18,389 bases of DNA from TMED23 sp913054205 (GTDB lineage: Bacteria > Pseudomonadota > Alphaproteobacteria > Rhodospirillales > UBA2165). The notes beneath the pieces are model-generated. The model was not told where the DNA came from. It did not search any database and saw only the letters and a program-made list of their open reading frames with translations. The stretch spans positions 1 through 18,389 of the forward strand of contig JAYGEG010000203.1 of the NCBI GenBank assembly GCA_046582495.1, written 5' to 3'. How positions within the stretch are numbered: the first letter of the stretch is position 1; every line of letters starts with the position of its first letter. The translations under genes were made by a program, and so were the position numbers. Positions 6,304 to 14,514 of the stretch are shown one piece after another.

Positions 6304-7239
6304 TTGCGGAAAATAGATAATAATTTAGGCCTCATTGTAGCAGCCCTGTTTGGCGCGGTTTTGGTGATGTCTTCAGCGTCCTGGACATCTGTGGCAGCTC
6401 AATCTTCCGATGCTTCGACCGTGCAGCTCACCAAACGCCTTTTTTCGGCTGTAAACGAAAATAATCTCGCGACCGTTCGATCCAGCATTACGGCAGGCGC
6501 TAATATTACCGCGATGAATTCCGATGGCATGACTGCTGCAGGTCTGGCCATTGAAAAAGGCTATTTCAATATCGCCCACTATATACTTGGCGTACGCAAC
6601 CAACGGGTGGCGACGGAAGAAGATGGGACCAGGCGCCCCAACGAATCACTGCCCAGCGTTCCTCAAAATGCGGGGATTAATATCCCAAGTCAGTCTCCAC
6701 CACCGCAAATTCAGACCCCATCGCAAGTGAAGGCGCCGCCACCGCAGCGACAATTACCACCTCAGGCGGTAACTCAATGGCCCGCCGGCAAACCAAATCC
6801 ATTTGCACCAGATGCGAATTCAGGCACTATGCCAATCGTCGGAAAACTGCAAAAACCAACGGTGCAGCCGGAACTGCCGAACACGCCCGTAAAATCAAAA
6901 ATCAAAGAGCAGACGCCGCAAAATGCACCCCTAAAAACAGCCAGCACACCGCCGCCACGCAAAACCATAGCGCCGACACCGATCAAACCATTGGCGAAAG
7001 AAACTGTGACCGTCACGCCCGTCATCAAAGAAGAACAAGGTATGTTTGGTAAAATGGTTGATGGAGTAACAGGCGTTTTTACACCGGACCGCACCTCGAA
7101 AAAAGCGGAAGAAAAAATTGTGAAAAAAGCGCCCGAACCCTCGCCGGCAAAAGCTCCTGAAACGAAGGCTGAAGAGGCAGACGATCAGGAAGATGGCGTG
7201 CTGGGACGCATGTGGCATAAAATAACCAATATATTCTAA
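6304..7239 (+). CDS. Exported ankyrin-repeat, proline-rich protein
   Basis: A 311-residue protein starting at TTG 6304, with only a weak purine-rich site upstream. Residues 1-32 form a signal peptide: basic MRK, hydrophobic LIVAALFGAVLVMSSAS, and a likely cut near SVAAQ. Residues ~42-98 hold about two ankyrin repeats (LFSAVNENNLATVRSSI, then AGANITAMNSDGMTAAGLAI). Residues ~110-235 are a Pro/Gln/Lys-rich, low-complexity linker, probably extended in the periplasm. The C-terminus has an acidic/basic stretch and two copies of a 14-residue motif, 246-259 and 298-311, the second ending the protein. The role is unknown; ankyrin units usually mediate protein contacts, and a proline-rich arm could span the periplasm. 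The gene is divergent from the SelW-like operon across 162 bases and convergent with the CBS gene. Confidence 0.75.
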   Translation: MRKIDNNLGLIVAALFGAVLVMSSASWTSVAAQSSDASTVQLTKRLFSAVNENNLATVRSSITAGANITAMNSDGMTAAGLAIEKGYFNIAHYILGVRNQRVATEEDGTRRPNESLPSVPQNAGINIPSQSPPPQIQTPSQVKAPPPQRQLPPQAVTQWPAGKPNPFAPDANSGTMPIVGKLQKPTVQPELPNTPVKSKIKEQTPQNAPLKTASTPPPRKTIAPTPIKPLAKETVTVTPVIKEEQGMFGKMVDGVTGVFTPDRTSKKAEEKIVKKAPEPSPAKAPETKAEEADDQEDGVLGRMWHKITNIF

Positions 7240-7254
7240 CAGATTTGTAGATGA

Positions 7255-7686
7255 TCAACCGGTGGCGATGTAGTCGCGCAGCATGTTGCCTTCAGATTCA
7301 AGCTCTTCAACACGGTTTTTCACGACGTCGCCAATACTTATAACGCCGACAAGTTTGCCCTCATCCAAAATCGGTAAATGCCGGATACGACTGTTGGTCA
7401 TTTCCTGCATTAATTCATCAATATGACCATCTAGGCCGTGCGTTATGACATTCTTTGTCATGAGCTCTTCGACCTTCTTTTCGAGGATGGTTGGGCCGAA
7501 TTGAGCGAGGCCGCGCACGATATCTCGTTCTGAAATAATTCCTTCAACAGTGTTTTCCGCATCGGTTACGACAATAGCACCGATCCGTTTTTCGGCTAAA
7601 ATGCTGGAAACATCTTTGATTGATGCATCTTTTGCGACCGTAAATACATCACTGCCTTTTTGCTTAAGTATTTGAGAAACAATCAT
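7255..7686 (-). CDS. CBS-domain pair protein
   Basis: A 143-residue protein made of two CBS domains. ATG 7686 is chosen over an upstream in-frame start because GCAGGAG lies 7-8 bases before it and the family begins right at MIVSQILKQKG. CBS1 covers about residues 10-65 (VFTVAKDASIKDVSSIL, GAIVVTD, VEGIISERDIVRGL). CBS2 covers about 75-130 (LMTKNVITHGLDGHIDELM, IRHLPILDEGKLVGVISIGDVV). The HLPILD and GVISIGD signatures are textbook. Such stand-alone pairs bind adenine nucleotides or NAD(H) and act as energy sensors or regulators of partner proteins; the partner is unknown. It ends with a short helix ESEGNMLRDYI common in alphaproteobacterial members. It converges with the ankyrin gene with a gap of 15 bases. 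Confidence 0.9.
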   Translation of the reverse strand: MIVSQILKQKGSDVFTVAKDASIKDVSSILAEKRIGAIVVTDAENTVEGIISERDIVRGLAQFGPTILEKKVEELMTKNVITHGLDGHIDELMQEMTNSRIRHLPILDEGKLVGVISIGDVVKNRVEELESEGNMLRDYIATG

Positions 7687-7949
7687 ATTTAGACTCCTGC
7701 CTAAGTTGATCCGACCCCCCGGTTTGCTATACACCTACTACCAATACTAACAATTTACGCCTTTTCTAATATAAAACGCTAGTATTTTCACAATAATTTG
7801 TAGTATTAAACCAAACACAATGAAATAAAATCCGTCATACGTAATCTAACGGCGATAAGTTATTAAGCGTAACCGAATGGTATGACGTCTAAATCATGCT
7901 TTCTTGAGAGTATACGGGACTTATATAAAATAATCGGACACCAAGTAGC

Positions 7950-8117
7950 ATGGCGCAGTTAAATTTTGAGAATATACGATTGGTCGTCGCCGACGTGGGT
8001 GGACAAATTCGTGAGGAAATTAAGAGCATTGTCCATCACGAAGGATTTCGAGACATTAATGTTCGGGCTGTTGCCTATATCCAAATCATCGCCTGCGCGG
8101 AAATCCGAAAAAGTTAG
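7950..8117 (+). pseudogene. Response-regulator receiver, 5' fragment
   Basis: From ATG 7950 the frame reads MAQLNFENIRLVVAD, then GQIREEIKSIVHHEGF and RDINVRAVA. This is the first strand and helix of a receiver-type protein: LVVAD is beta-1 with an acidic-pocket Asp, and the E-I-K-S-I...E-G-F helix is alpha-1. Homology ends near base 8075, where the sequence becomes the antisense of an MBL-fold gene; the frame then stops at TAG 8115-8117. The phospho-acceptor Asp and the rest of the fold are missing. It is a truncated remnant, not a working gene. Confidence 0.65.
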
Positions 8118-8498
8118 TTCGGCTTGCATGGCCTCAAGCGGCACGGGGAACATTGGATTTTCCATCTGCGCCTCAAAGACGTTTTTAATACCGCCTTTAT
8201 CAATCATATGGCCCGCCATGATATAGAATTTTCGGTTTGGATCGAAGGCAGGAGCAAAAAATGGGAACCCATTAATATGATCCCAATGGGTGTGAGTAAG
8301 CAGCATATAGCAATGTTGCAAATCAGTTTTAATCATCTGCTGACCAAGATTGCGAATACCGGTGCCACAATCGAGCAGAAAGGTCTAACCGCCAACCTCA
8401 ACTTCAAGACTGGTCGTATTGCCACCATATTTCAGGTGGGTAGGTGCCGGACACGCGATACTACCGCGACATCCCCAAATTTTTACTCTAATTGACAT
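7959..8498 (-). pseudogene. MBL-fold metallo-hydrolase, nonsense mutation and lost 3' half
   Basis: From ATG 8498 the frame reads VKIWGCRGSIACPAPTHLKY and GGNTTSLEVEVGG, hits TAG at 8387-8385, then continues in the same frame with TFLLDCGTGIRNLGQQ. It goes on to the metal motif LLTHTHWDHINGFPFF, AGHMIDKGGIKNVFEAQMEN and SDFRAGDDLDIG. This is the N-terminal half of a PhnP/RNase Z-like MBL phosphodiesterase, with the H-x-H-x-D-H metal site intact. Near 8076 homology stops and the frame runs antisense through the receiver fragment to a stop at 7959. The later metal ligands are missing. The TAG probably replaced a Glu or Gln codon. Two independent lesions make it a clear pseudogene. Confidence 0.85.
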
Positions 8499-8602
8499 TT
8501 AGTTTTTTCCCAAACGGAGCATTTTGTAACCTTTTGACATGCCACATTTAAAATACATTGTAAATCATTCACAACAATTGGTCTTCATACTAAATACCTG
8601 AA

Positions 8603-9352
8603 TTAATTTGAGCTGTGAGCACCATCACTCACGCCAATTTTTGTTCCTATATTCAAATTAAGATGTTTTGACGCATTTCCCTTATTTACTGCAATTTCTA
8701 TCAGACCGTTTGAATTTACATACCAGAAAGCCTGCCCAGACGGAACACTGGAATATGTAACGGCATTCTCTAGATAAACACTGTTTATCTCAATTGCATA
8801 TGACGGTTTTACGAAAGATGCTCGCAATCCAGTAATCGCATTCCCATAGTTGTCTATATATATAACTTCAGCCAGCTCATCAGGCCACTCATTTTGTCGT
8901 TCCCAATCAATTGGACGTTCAATGCCTGGAATTGGGCTTCCATTTGCCAATATTCCGGATACGGGAGCAAATATATCTCGGCCGTGAAAAGTGGCGGAAA
9001 CGGTGTCTGGCTGCCAATCTATCTCCCATATTTTGGCATCCGATTCCGCACGCCGGAGAATCAGTTCAAAAAGCCCATTACTCGGCCCAACAAACCAATG
9101 ATCGTTTGCTTTTACAATAACGCCGGGGCGGTCACTTCCGACACCCGGGTCAATAACGCAAATAAAAATAGAATCTGCTGGAAATCCAAGGGCATAGGCA
9201 GCCAAAAGGTACGCTGCTGCTTGTGGATTCTGACGGGGTGCGTCCGCCATCAAATCGACAATCGGCACTTCTGGGGCGCTTTCTATCAATTTGGCCTTTA
9301 CCTGGCCAGTATAGGGGCCTTCAAGGCCGAAATCGCTATAAAGAATGAACAT
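8603..9352 (-). CDS. S-adenosyl-L-methionine hydroxide adenosyltransferase (DUF62 family)
   Basis: A 249-residue protein of the SAM hydroxide adenosyltransferase / fluorinase-like superfamily. The N-terminal domain starts FILYSDFGLEGPYTGQVKA, where SDFG supplies the ribose-binding Asp. It continues with VDLMADAPRQNPQAAAYLL, the signature ICVIDPGVGSDRPGVIVK and FVGPSNGLF. The C-terminal barrel shows VIYIDNYGNAITGL. Characterised members hydrolyse SAM with a water-derived hydroxide to adenosine plus methionine; the physiological reason is unclear. Length and order are normal, and no chlorinase/fluorinase-specific insert is apparent. It starts at ATG 9352 with a poor ribosome-binding site and transcribes away from gltB. 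The MBL pseudogene lies downstream on the same strand. Confidence 0.9.
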   Translation of the reverse strand: MFILYSDFGLEGPYTGQVKAKLIESAPEVPIVDLMADAPRQNPQAAAYLLAAYALGFPADSIFICVIDPGVGSDRPGVIVKANDHWFVGPSNGLFELILRRAESDAKIWEIDWQPDTVSATFHGRDIFAPVSGILANGSPIPGIERPIDWERQNEWPDELAEVIYIDNYGNAITGLRASFVKPSYAIEINSVYLENAVTYSSVPSGQAFWYVNSNGLIEIAVNKGNASKHLNLNIGTKIGVSDGAHSSN

Positions 9353-9634
9353 TTACCGAGATTAGAACAATAAATAGTTCCCAACCAAGAGAAATATCTG
9401 AAAAATTCCCCTTTTATTTCAACGGCTAAGTGGGTGTTTTATAGAAGAAACAGGAAAATATTAACCTGTGGGCGTGACGAATCGAACATTATCCATTATT
9501 ATGTTGCCCAAATAAGTCGCAAGGCGAAATTTTCGCCAAATTTTCCGGTTGCCAAAGAACTTGCCACCGGGATGGACCACGATAGGCCCCTCCTGGAACG
9601 CATGTTCTACGTTACTTTGCAGTAGGCAGGCGAC

Positions 9635-9660
9635 GGTTCAGAGGAGGTACTGAACCTTTT
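9635..9660 (+). terminator. Terminator-like hairpin in the gltB upstream region
   Basis: GGTTCAG (9635-9641) pairs with CTGAACC (9650-9656) around AGGAGGTA and is followed directly by TTTT (9657-9660). No gene lies upstream on this strand, so it would end either an unannotated small RNA or an attenuated gltB leader. The T-run is short. The loop carries a perfect Shine-Dalgarno-like AGGAGGT but no start codon follows at a fitting distance. Confidence 0.4.
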
Positions 9661-9730
9661 ATCCAGGCAAGATTGCCAAACAACACTTCCGGCATAACGG
9701 AGGGACGGCAGGCTTGACCTAAATGAGTAC

Positions 9731-9789
9731 TGAAGATCGCTTGAAGTTTGGGTGATCTTCAAATGAAGAGTTGAGGTGATTGCAAGCGA
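9731..9789 (+). other. Alternative stem pairings in gltB leader DNA
   Basis: TGAAGATC (9731-9738) pairs with GATCTTCA (9754-9761). A second stem, TCGCTTG (9737-9743) with CAAGCGA (9783-9789), shares two bases with the first, so the two cannot both form fully. A short direct repeat is also present, in the form GAAG-x-TTGxGGTGAT. The arrangement ends 58 bases before the gltB start. A regulatory role is inferred only. Confidence 0.3.
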
Positions 9790-9847
9790 CATAATGTCCT
9801 GCTATCAACATGCTCTTTTTGAAGTAGAATAACGCGTACGAGGGAAT

Positions 9848-12800
9848 ATGAGTAAATTGGGTCATCCAGAAAAACAAGGGTTATACAATCCCAGTAAGGA
9901 ACACGATTCTTGTGGAATTGGCTTTGTCGCCAATATCAAAAACCGCAAGAGCCATAAAGTGGTCCAACAAGGGTTAACGATTCTTGCCTGCCTGACCCAC
10001 CGCGGCGCTGCTGGCTCCGACCCTCTCGCAGGTGATGGCGCCGGTATTTTAGTTCAAATTCCCGACAGATTTTTACGCGAAGAATGTGCAGAACTCGATA
10101 TTACCTTGCCGGAAGCCGGTACTTACGGTGTTGGTATGGCATTCCTGCCTCAGGACGAAAAAGCCCGAGCAGATTGTGAAAAAGCGATTGAAGACCTCGT
10201 TCGTGCAGAAGGCCAAAGCGTTTTAGGCTGGCGTGACCTGCCAACCGATAATTCCTGGCTGAGTGACAGTGTGCGTGAGTTGGAGCCCTTTATTCGCCAA
10301 ATATTTGTCGGCAAAGGCGAAAATTGCGCCGACAGTAATGCCTTTGAAAGCAAACTTTTTGTGATTCGCAAGCAAGCTCACCACGTTGTTGCTGAAGACA
10401 ATCTCGCCGGCGATGAAGCCTTCTACGTTTCGACAATGTCGTCTCGTACGATTTGCTTTAAAGGCATGATGCTGGCGGATCGCGTTGGAAAATATTACAC
10501 CGATTTGCAAGATGAGCGTTTCGAATCAGCGCTTGCGCTGGTTCATCAACGGTTCTCGACGAATACCTTCCCGTCTTGGGAATTGGCCCAGCCGTTCCGA
10601 TATTTGTGCCACAACGGAGAGATCAATACGCTTCGCGGTAATATCAACTGGATGGCCGCCCGGCGCCACAATATGAGTTCCAAAATTTTAGGCGACGATC
10701 TTAAGAAACTTTGGCCGTTAATCGGTGATGGAAATTCCGATTCGGCAACCTTCGACAACGCGCTGGAGTTGCTTGTAGCAGGTGGCTACTCACTTTCCCA
10801 TGCAATGATGTTGATGGTTCCTGAAGCCTGGAACGACAATCCACTGATGGATGAGGGCCGCCGCTCTTTTTATGAATATAATGCAGCTTTGATGGAACCT
10901 TGGGACGGCCCTGCCGCCGTAGCGTTTACCGATGGCCGCCAAATCGGTGCGACATTGGACCGAAACGGCCTCCGCCCAGCCCGCTATATCGTCACCGATG
11001 ATGATCTCTGCGTGATGGGCTCGGAAGTTGGCGTTCTTGATATTCCAGACGAGAAAATCATCGAAAAATGGCGTCTGCAACCGGGTAAGATGTTCCTGAT
11101 TGATCTCGAAGAAGGCCGGATCATCGATGACGCTGAATTGAAAGACAGTTTATCCACGGCGCACCCTTATCAAGACTGGTTAGACGAAACACAAATTCGC
11201 TTGGAAGACCTGCCTGCAGATGTCGAACCGATGCCGCTAGATCATCAGACTTTGCTCGACCGTCAGCAAGCTTTTGGCTACACCCAGGAAGATTTAAAGT
11301 TTTACATGCTGCCGATGGCAACCAGTGGTCAGGATCCAATTGGTTCGATGGGCCGCGATATTCCGCATGCTGTGTTGTCTGATCGACCCAAAATGCTGTT
11401 TGATTATTTCAAGCAGGCCTTCGCTCAAGTAACGAACCCGCCGATTGACCCTATTCGCGAAGAATTGGTGATGTCTTTGGTGTCGTTGATCGGACCACGA
11501 CCCAATCTGCTGGATTTAGAAACCGGCGGCAGTCATATGCGCCTGGAAGTTCGCCAGCCCGTTTTATCGAACGTAGATCTGGAAAAAATTCGCCACATCG
11601 ACACCGCGAATGGGTCTTTCCAATCAGTTACGCTCAGCATGTGTTATCCAGCATCGGATGGAGCCGCAGGCATGGAGGCTGCCTTAGAACGACTTTGCAA
11701 TGAAGCCCAAAAAAGCGTTCTTGAAGGCCATAATATTCTCATTCTATCTGACCGCAGCATAGATAAAGATCATGTCGCCATACCGTCTTTGCTGGCAACA
11801 GCAGCCGTTCACCATCATCTAATCCGTGAAGGTTTACGGACCGAATCCGGATTGGTCGTCGAAACCGGTGAAGCTCGACAAGTCCATGACTTCTGCCTGC
11901 TCGCAGGATATGGCGCGGAAGCCGTTAACCCCTATCTCGCCTTCGACACAATTACGGATGCGCGCGCGCAATTGCCCGATGACCTCACATTAACCGAAGC
12001 GCACACGCGCTACGTAAAGGCCATCGATAAAGGCATCTTGAAGGTTATGTCTAAAATGGGCATTTCGACCTATCAGTCTTATTGCGGCGCACAGATTTTT
12101 GATGCGATCGGACTGCGCAATGAATTTATTGAGGCCTACTTCACCAACACAGCTTCGGCGATTGAAGGAATTGGCATTGAAGAAGTAGCGCAGGAAACAG
12201 TCACACGCCATGAACTAGCCTATGGCGATTCTCCTATTTTGGATGACGCCTTGGACGTTGGTGGTGAGCTGGCGTACCGGATTCGCGGCGAAGAACACAT
12301 GTGGAATCCGGAAACAATCGCAAAGCTGCAACATTCCGCACGCGGTAATTCGCAAGATACCTATAATGAGTATGCCGCTGCGATGAATGACCATTCCCGT
12401 AAGCTGAAAAACCTGCGCGGTCTGTTCGAGTTTGATTTTGACGGCAACGAAGCCATTTCAATCGATGAAGTCGAACCGGCTTCCGAAATCGTAAAACGGT
12501 TCGTCACCGGCGCAATGTCATTTGGCTCTATTTCATTTGAAGCGCACACCAATCTCGCGATTGCGATGAACCGAATTGGTGGAAAATCCAATACCGGTGA
12601 GGGCGGCGAAGAACCTGAACGCTATGTACCGCTCGCCAGCGGAGATTCTATGCGCTCTGCGATCAAGCAGGTTGCCTCTGGCCGTTTCGGTGTGACCGTT
12701 GAATATCTCCGAAATGCTGACGAAATTCAGATTAAAATGGCGCAAGGTGCAAAACCGGGTGAAGGTGGTCAGCTACCAGGTCACAAAGTTGACCAAACAA

Positions 12801-14512
12801 TCGCTAAAGTCCGCCATTCTACGCCGGGTGTTGGTCTGATTTCACCACCGCCGCATCACGATATCTATTCGATTGAGGATCTGGCCCAACTTATCCATGA
12901 TCTGAAAAATGTTAATCCAAAAGCTCGGATTAGTGTGAAGCTGGTCTCTATCGTTGGCGTCGGCACGATCGCCGCGGGTGTTTCAAAGGCGCATGCCGAT
13001 CATGTTCTAATTTCCGGTCTGGATGGCGGCACCGGCGCAAGCCCAATCACATCCATTATGAACGCCGGTTCGGCGTGGGAAATTGGCTTGGCTGAAACCC
13101 ATCAAACTTTGGTCTTAAACAAACTCCGCGGCCGGATTTGCGTGCAAGCGGATGGCGGCATTCGCACCGGCCGGGACGTTGCAGTTGCAGCGCTCCTCGG
13201 TGCCGATGAATACGGCATCGCAACAGCAGCATTGATTGCGTCCGGCTGTATCATGATGCGCAAGTGTCATCTCAACACCTGCCCGGTTGGTATTGCCACG
13301 CAAGACCCAGAGCTCCGCAAAAAATTCAAAGGCAAACCTGAGCATGTCGTAAATTATATGTTCTTTGTTGCTGAGGAACTCCGCGGCATTATGGCGAAGC
13401 TCGGCGTTCGTACCATCAATGACATGATTGGCCGCCCTGATTACTTAAAAATGAACAGCGCCATCGACCATTGGAAAGCCAACGGTCTCGATCTCTCCCG
13501 GATACTTTATAAGCCGGATATGGGCCCAGATGTCGCCGTCTATAACACCGAAAAGCAAGATCATGGTCTCGAAAAAGCGCTCGACAACAAACTGATCGAA
13601 GAAGCGAAACCGGCGCTGGAAAATGGTCAGCCGGTAAAAATTGAAATCGACGTCGCCAACGTTAACCGGACGGTTGGCGCGATGCTCTCGGGTGAAATCG
13701 CAGAAAAATATGGCCAGCGCGGCTTGCCAGATGACACCATCCAAATCAAGGCGAATGGCTCAGGCGGTCAAAGTTTTGGTGCATTTTTGTCCAGAGGCGT
13801 CAGCATCGAGCTTGAAGGCGATGCCAATGACTATATTGGCAAGGGTCTTAGTGGTGGTCGGCTTGTCGTCTATCCGCCGAAAGTCTCAAAATTCAAAGCC
13901 GAAGAAAATATCATCATCGGTAACGTCGCACTTTATGGTGCCATCGAAGGTGAGTGCTATTTCAGAGGCGTCGCCGGCGAGCGGTTTGCCGTGCGCAACT
14001 CCGGTGCCACTGCTGTTGTTGAAGGTGTCGGCGATCATTGCTGTGAATACATGACTGGCGGCGTTGTCGTTGTGCTTGGCGAGACAGGCCGTAACTTTGC
14101 AGCTGGCATGAGCGGCGGCATTGCCTATGTCCTCAACGAGTCACATGATTTCGATATTCGCTGCAATATGGCGATGGTCGATCTTGAACCGATCAGCGAC
14201 GAAGATCGCATGCATGAAGATCACTCTCATCAACGCGGCGATCTTGAGACCCATGGTCGTGTCGACATCATGGGAGACATGACCGGTTACGATGCACTTC
14301 GTCTCCGCAAACTAATCGAAAATCATATGCACTATACCGATAGCGATCGAGCACGTGAAATTCTCGATAATTGGGATGATTACCTACCAAAATTTGTCAA
14401 AGTAATGCCTGTTGATTACCGCCGTGCACTGCAAGAAATGCAAGCGCGAGCAGAGGAGGCAGACCTGCCAGATGCCAGCCAGTCAGAAATCGGCGTGGCG
14501 GTAGGAGATTAA
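9848..14512 (+). CDS. gltB: Glutamate synthase [NADPH], large (alpha) subunit
   Basis: A full-length 1554-residue GOGAT large subunit. The start ATG 9848 has GAGGGA just upstream and gives a 21-residue propeptide before the catalytic Cys22 in HDSCGIGF, the N-terminal nucleophile of the type II glutaminase domain (about 22-430). A central domain (about 470-770) is followed by the FMN-binding synthase domain (about 840-1200), with MSFGSISFEAH, GGKSNTGEGGE, AQGAKPGEGGQLPG and LDGGTGASPI. The 3Fe-4S ligands are C1134, C1140 and C1145 (C-x5-C-x4-C). The C-terminal GxGxG beta-helix (about 1270-1500) includes SGGQSFGAFL and NSGATAVVEG. It converts glutamine plus 2-oxoglutarate to two glutamates using electrons from the GltD subunit. 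gltD begins 2 bases after its stop. Confidence 0.98.
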   Translation: MSKLGHPEKQGLYNPSKEHDSCGIGFVANIKNRKSHKVVQQGLTILACLTHRGAAGSDPLAGDGAGILVQIPDRFLREECAELDITLPEAGTYGVGMAFLPQDEKARADCEKAIEDLVRAEGQSVLGWRDLPTDNSWLSDSVRELEPFIRQIFVGKGENCADSNAFESKLFVIRKQAHHVVAEDNLAGDEAFYVSTMSSRTICFKGMMLADRVGKYYTDLQDERFESALALVHQRFSTNTFPSWELAQPFRYLCHNGEINTLRGNINWMAARRHNMSSKILGDDLKKLWPLIGDGNSDSATFDNALELLVAGGYSLSHAMMLMVPEAWNDNPLMDEGRRSFYEYNAALMEPWDGPAAVAFTDGRQIGATLDRNGLRPARYIVTDDDLCVMGSEVGVLDIPDEKIIEKWRLQPGKMFLIDLEEGRIIDDAELKDSLSTAHPYQDWLDETQIRLEDLPADVEPMPLDHQTLLDRQQAFGYTQEDLKFYMLPMATSGQDPIGSMGRDIPHAVLSDRPKMLFDYFKQAFAQVTNPPIDPIREELVMSLVSLIGPRPNLLDLETGGSHMRLEVRQPVLSNVDLEKIRHIDTANGSFQSVTLSMCYPASDGAAGMEAALERLCNEAQKSVLEGHNILILSDRSIDKDHVAIPSLLATAAVHHHLIREGLRTESGLVVETGEARQVHDFCLLAGYGAEAVNPYLAFDTITDARAQLPDDLTLTEAHTRYVKAIDKGILKVMSKMGISTYQSYCGAQIFDAIGLRNEFIEAYFTNTASAIEGIGIEEVAQETVTRHELAYGDSPILDDALDVGGELAYRIRGEEHMWNPETIAKLQHSARGNSQDTYNEYAAAMNDHSRKLKNLRGLFEFDFDGNEAISIDEVEPASEIVKRFVTGAMSFGSISFEAHTNLAIAMNRIGGKSNTGEGGEEPERYVPLASGDSMRSAIKQVASGRFGVTVEYLRNADEIQIKMAQGAKPGEGGQLPGHKVDQTIAKVRHSTPGVGLISPPPHHDIYSIEDLAQLIHDLKNVNPKARISVKLVSIVGVGTIAAGVSKAHADHVLISGLDGGTGASPITSIMNAGSAWEIGLAETHQTLVLNKLRGRICVQADGGIRTGRDVAVAALLGADEYGIATAALIASGCIMMRKCHLNTCPVGIATQDPELRKKFKGKPEHVVNYMFFVAEELRGIMAKLGVRTINDMIGRPDYLKMNSAIDHWKANGLDLSRILYKPDMGPDVAVYNTEKQDHGLEKALDNKLIEEAKPALENGQPVKIEIDVANVNRTVGAMLSGEIAEKYGQRGLPDDTIQIKANGSGGQSFGAFLSRGVSIELEGDANDYIGKGLSGGRLVVYPPKVSKFKAEENIIIGNVALYGAIEGECYFRGVAGERFAVRNSGATAVVEGVGDHCCEYMTGGVVVVLGETGRNFAAGMSGGIAYVLNESHDFDIRCNMAMVDLEPISDEDRMHEDHSHQRGDLETHGRVDIMGDMTGYDALRLRKLIENHMHYTDSDRAREILDNWDDYLPKFVKVMPVDYRRALQEMQARAEEADLPDASQSEIGVAVGD

Positions 14513-14514
14513 TC

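Larger units (their letters stand above)
9353..9847. other. 495-base gene-free region with several hairpins upstream of gltB
   Basis: I see no convincing coding sequence here; a 63-codon frame at 9434-9625 has no recognisable pattern. The region must hold the promoters of the SAM hydroxide adenosyltransferase gene (minus) and gltB (plus). It contains a near-perfect palindrome GGCGAAATTTTCGCC (9523-9537), a terminator-like hairpin (9635-9660) and a larger hairpin pair (9731-9789). GGA triplets recur in or near loops. This may be a long structured gltB leader or a small RNA gene. It matches no RNA family that I recognise. Confidence 0.5.

Noticed and set aside
8124..8495. Plus-strand frames (7966-8226, 8124-8495) over the MBL region
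   Set aside because: The minus strand shows unmistakable MBL motifs in this stretch, so these are antisense shadows.
9434..9625. 63-codon frame upstream of gltB
   Set aside because: No ribosome-binding site, no recognisable motif, and it overlaps a palindrome.
9560..9790. Known structured RNA (tmRNA, 6S, SRP RNA, RNase P, cobalamin, SAM or glycine riboswitch)
   Set aside because: None of the conserved cores that I know are present; left as an unassigned structured region.
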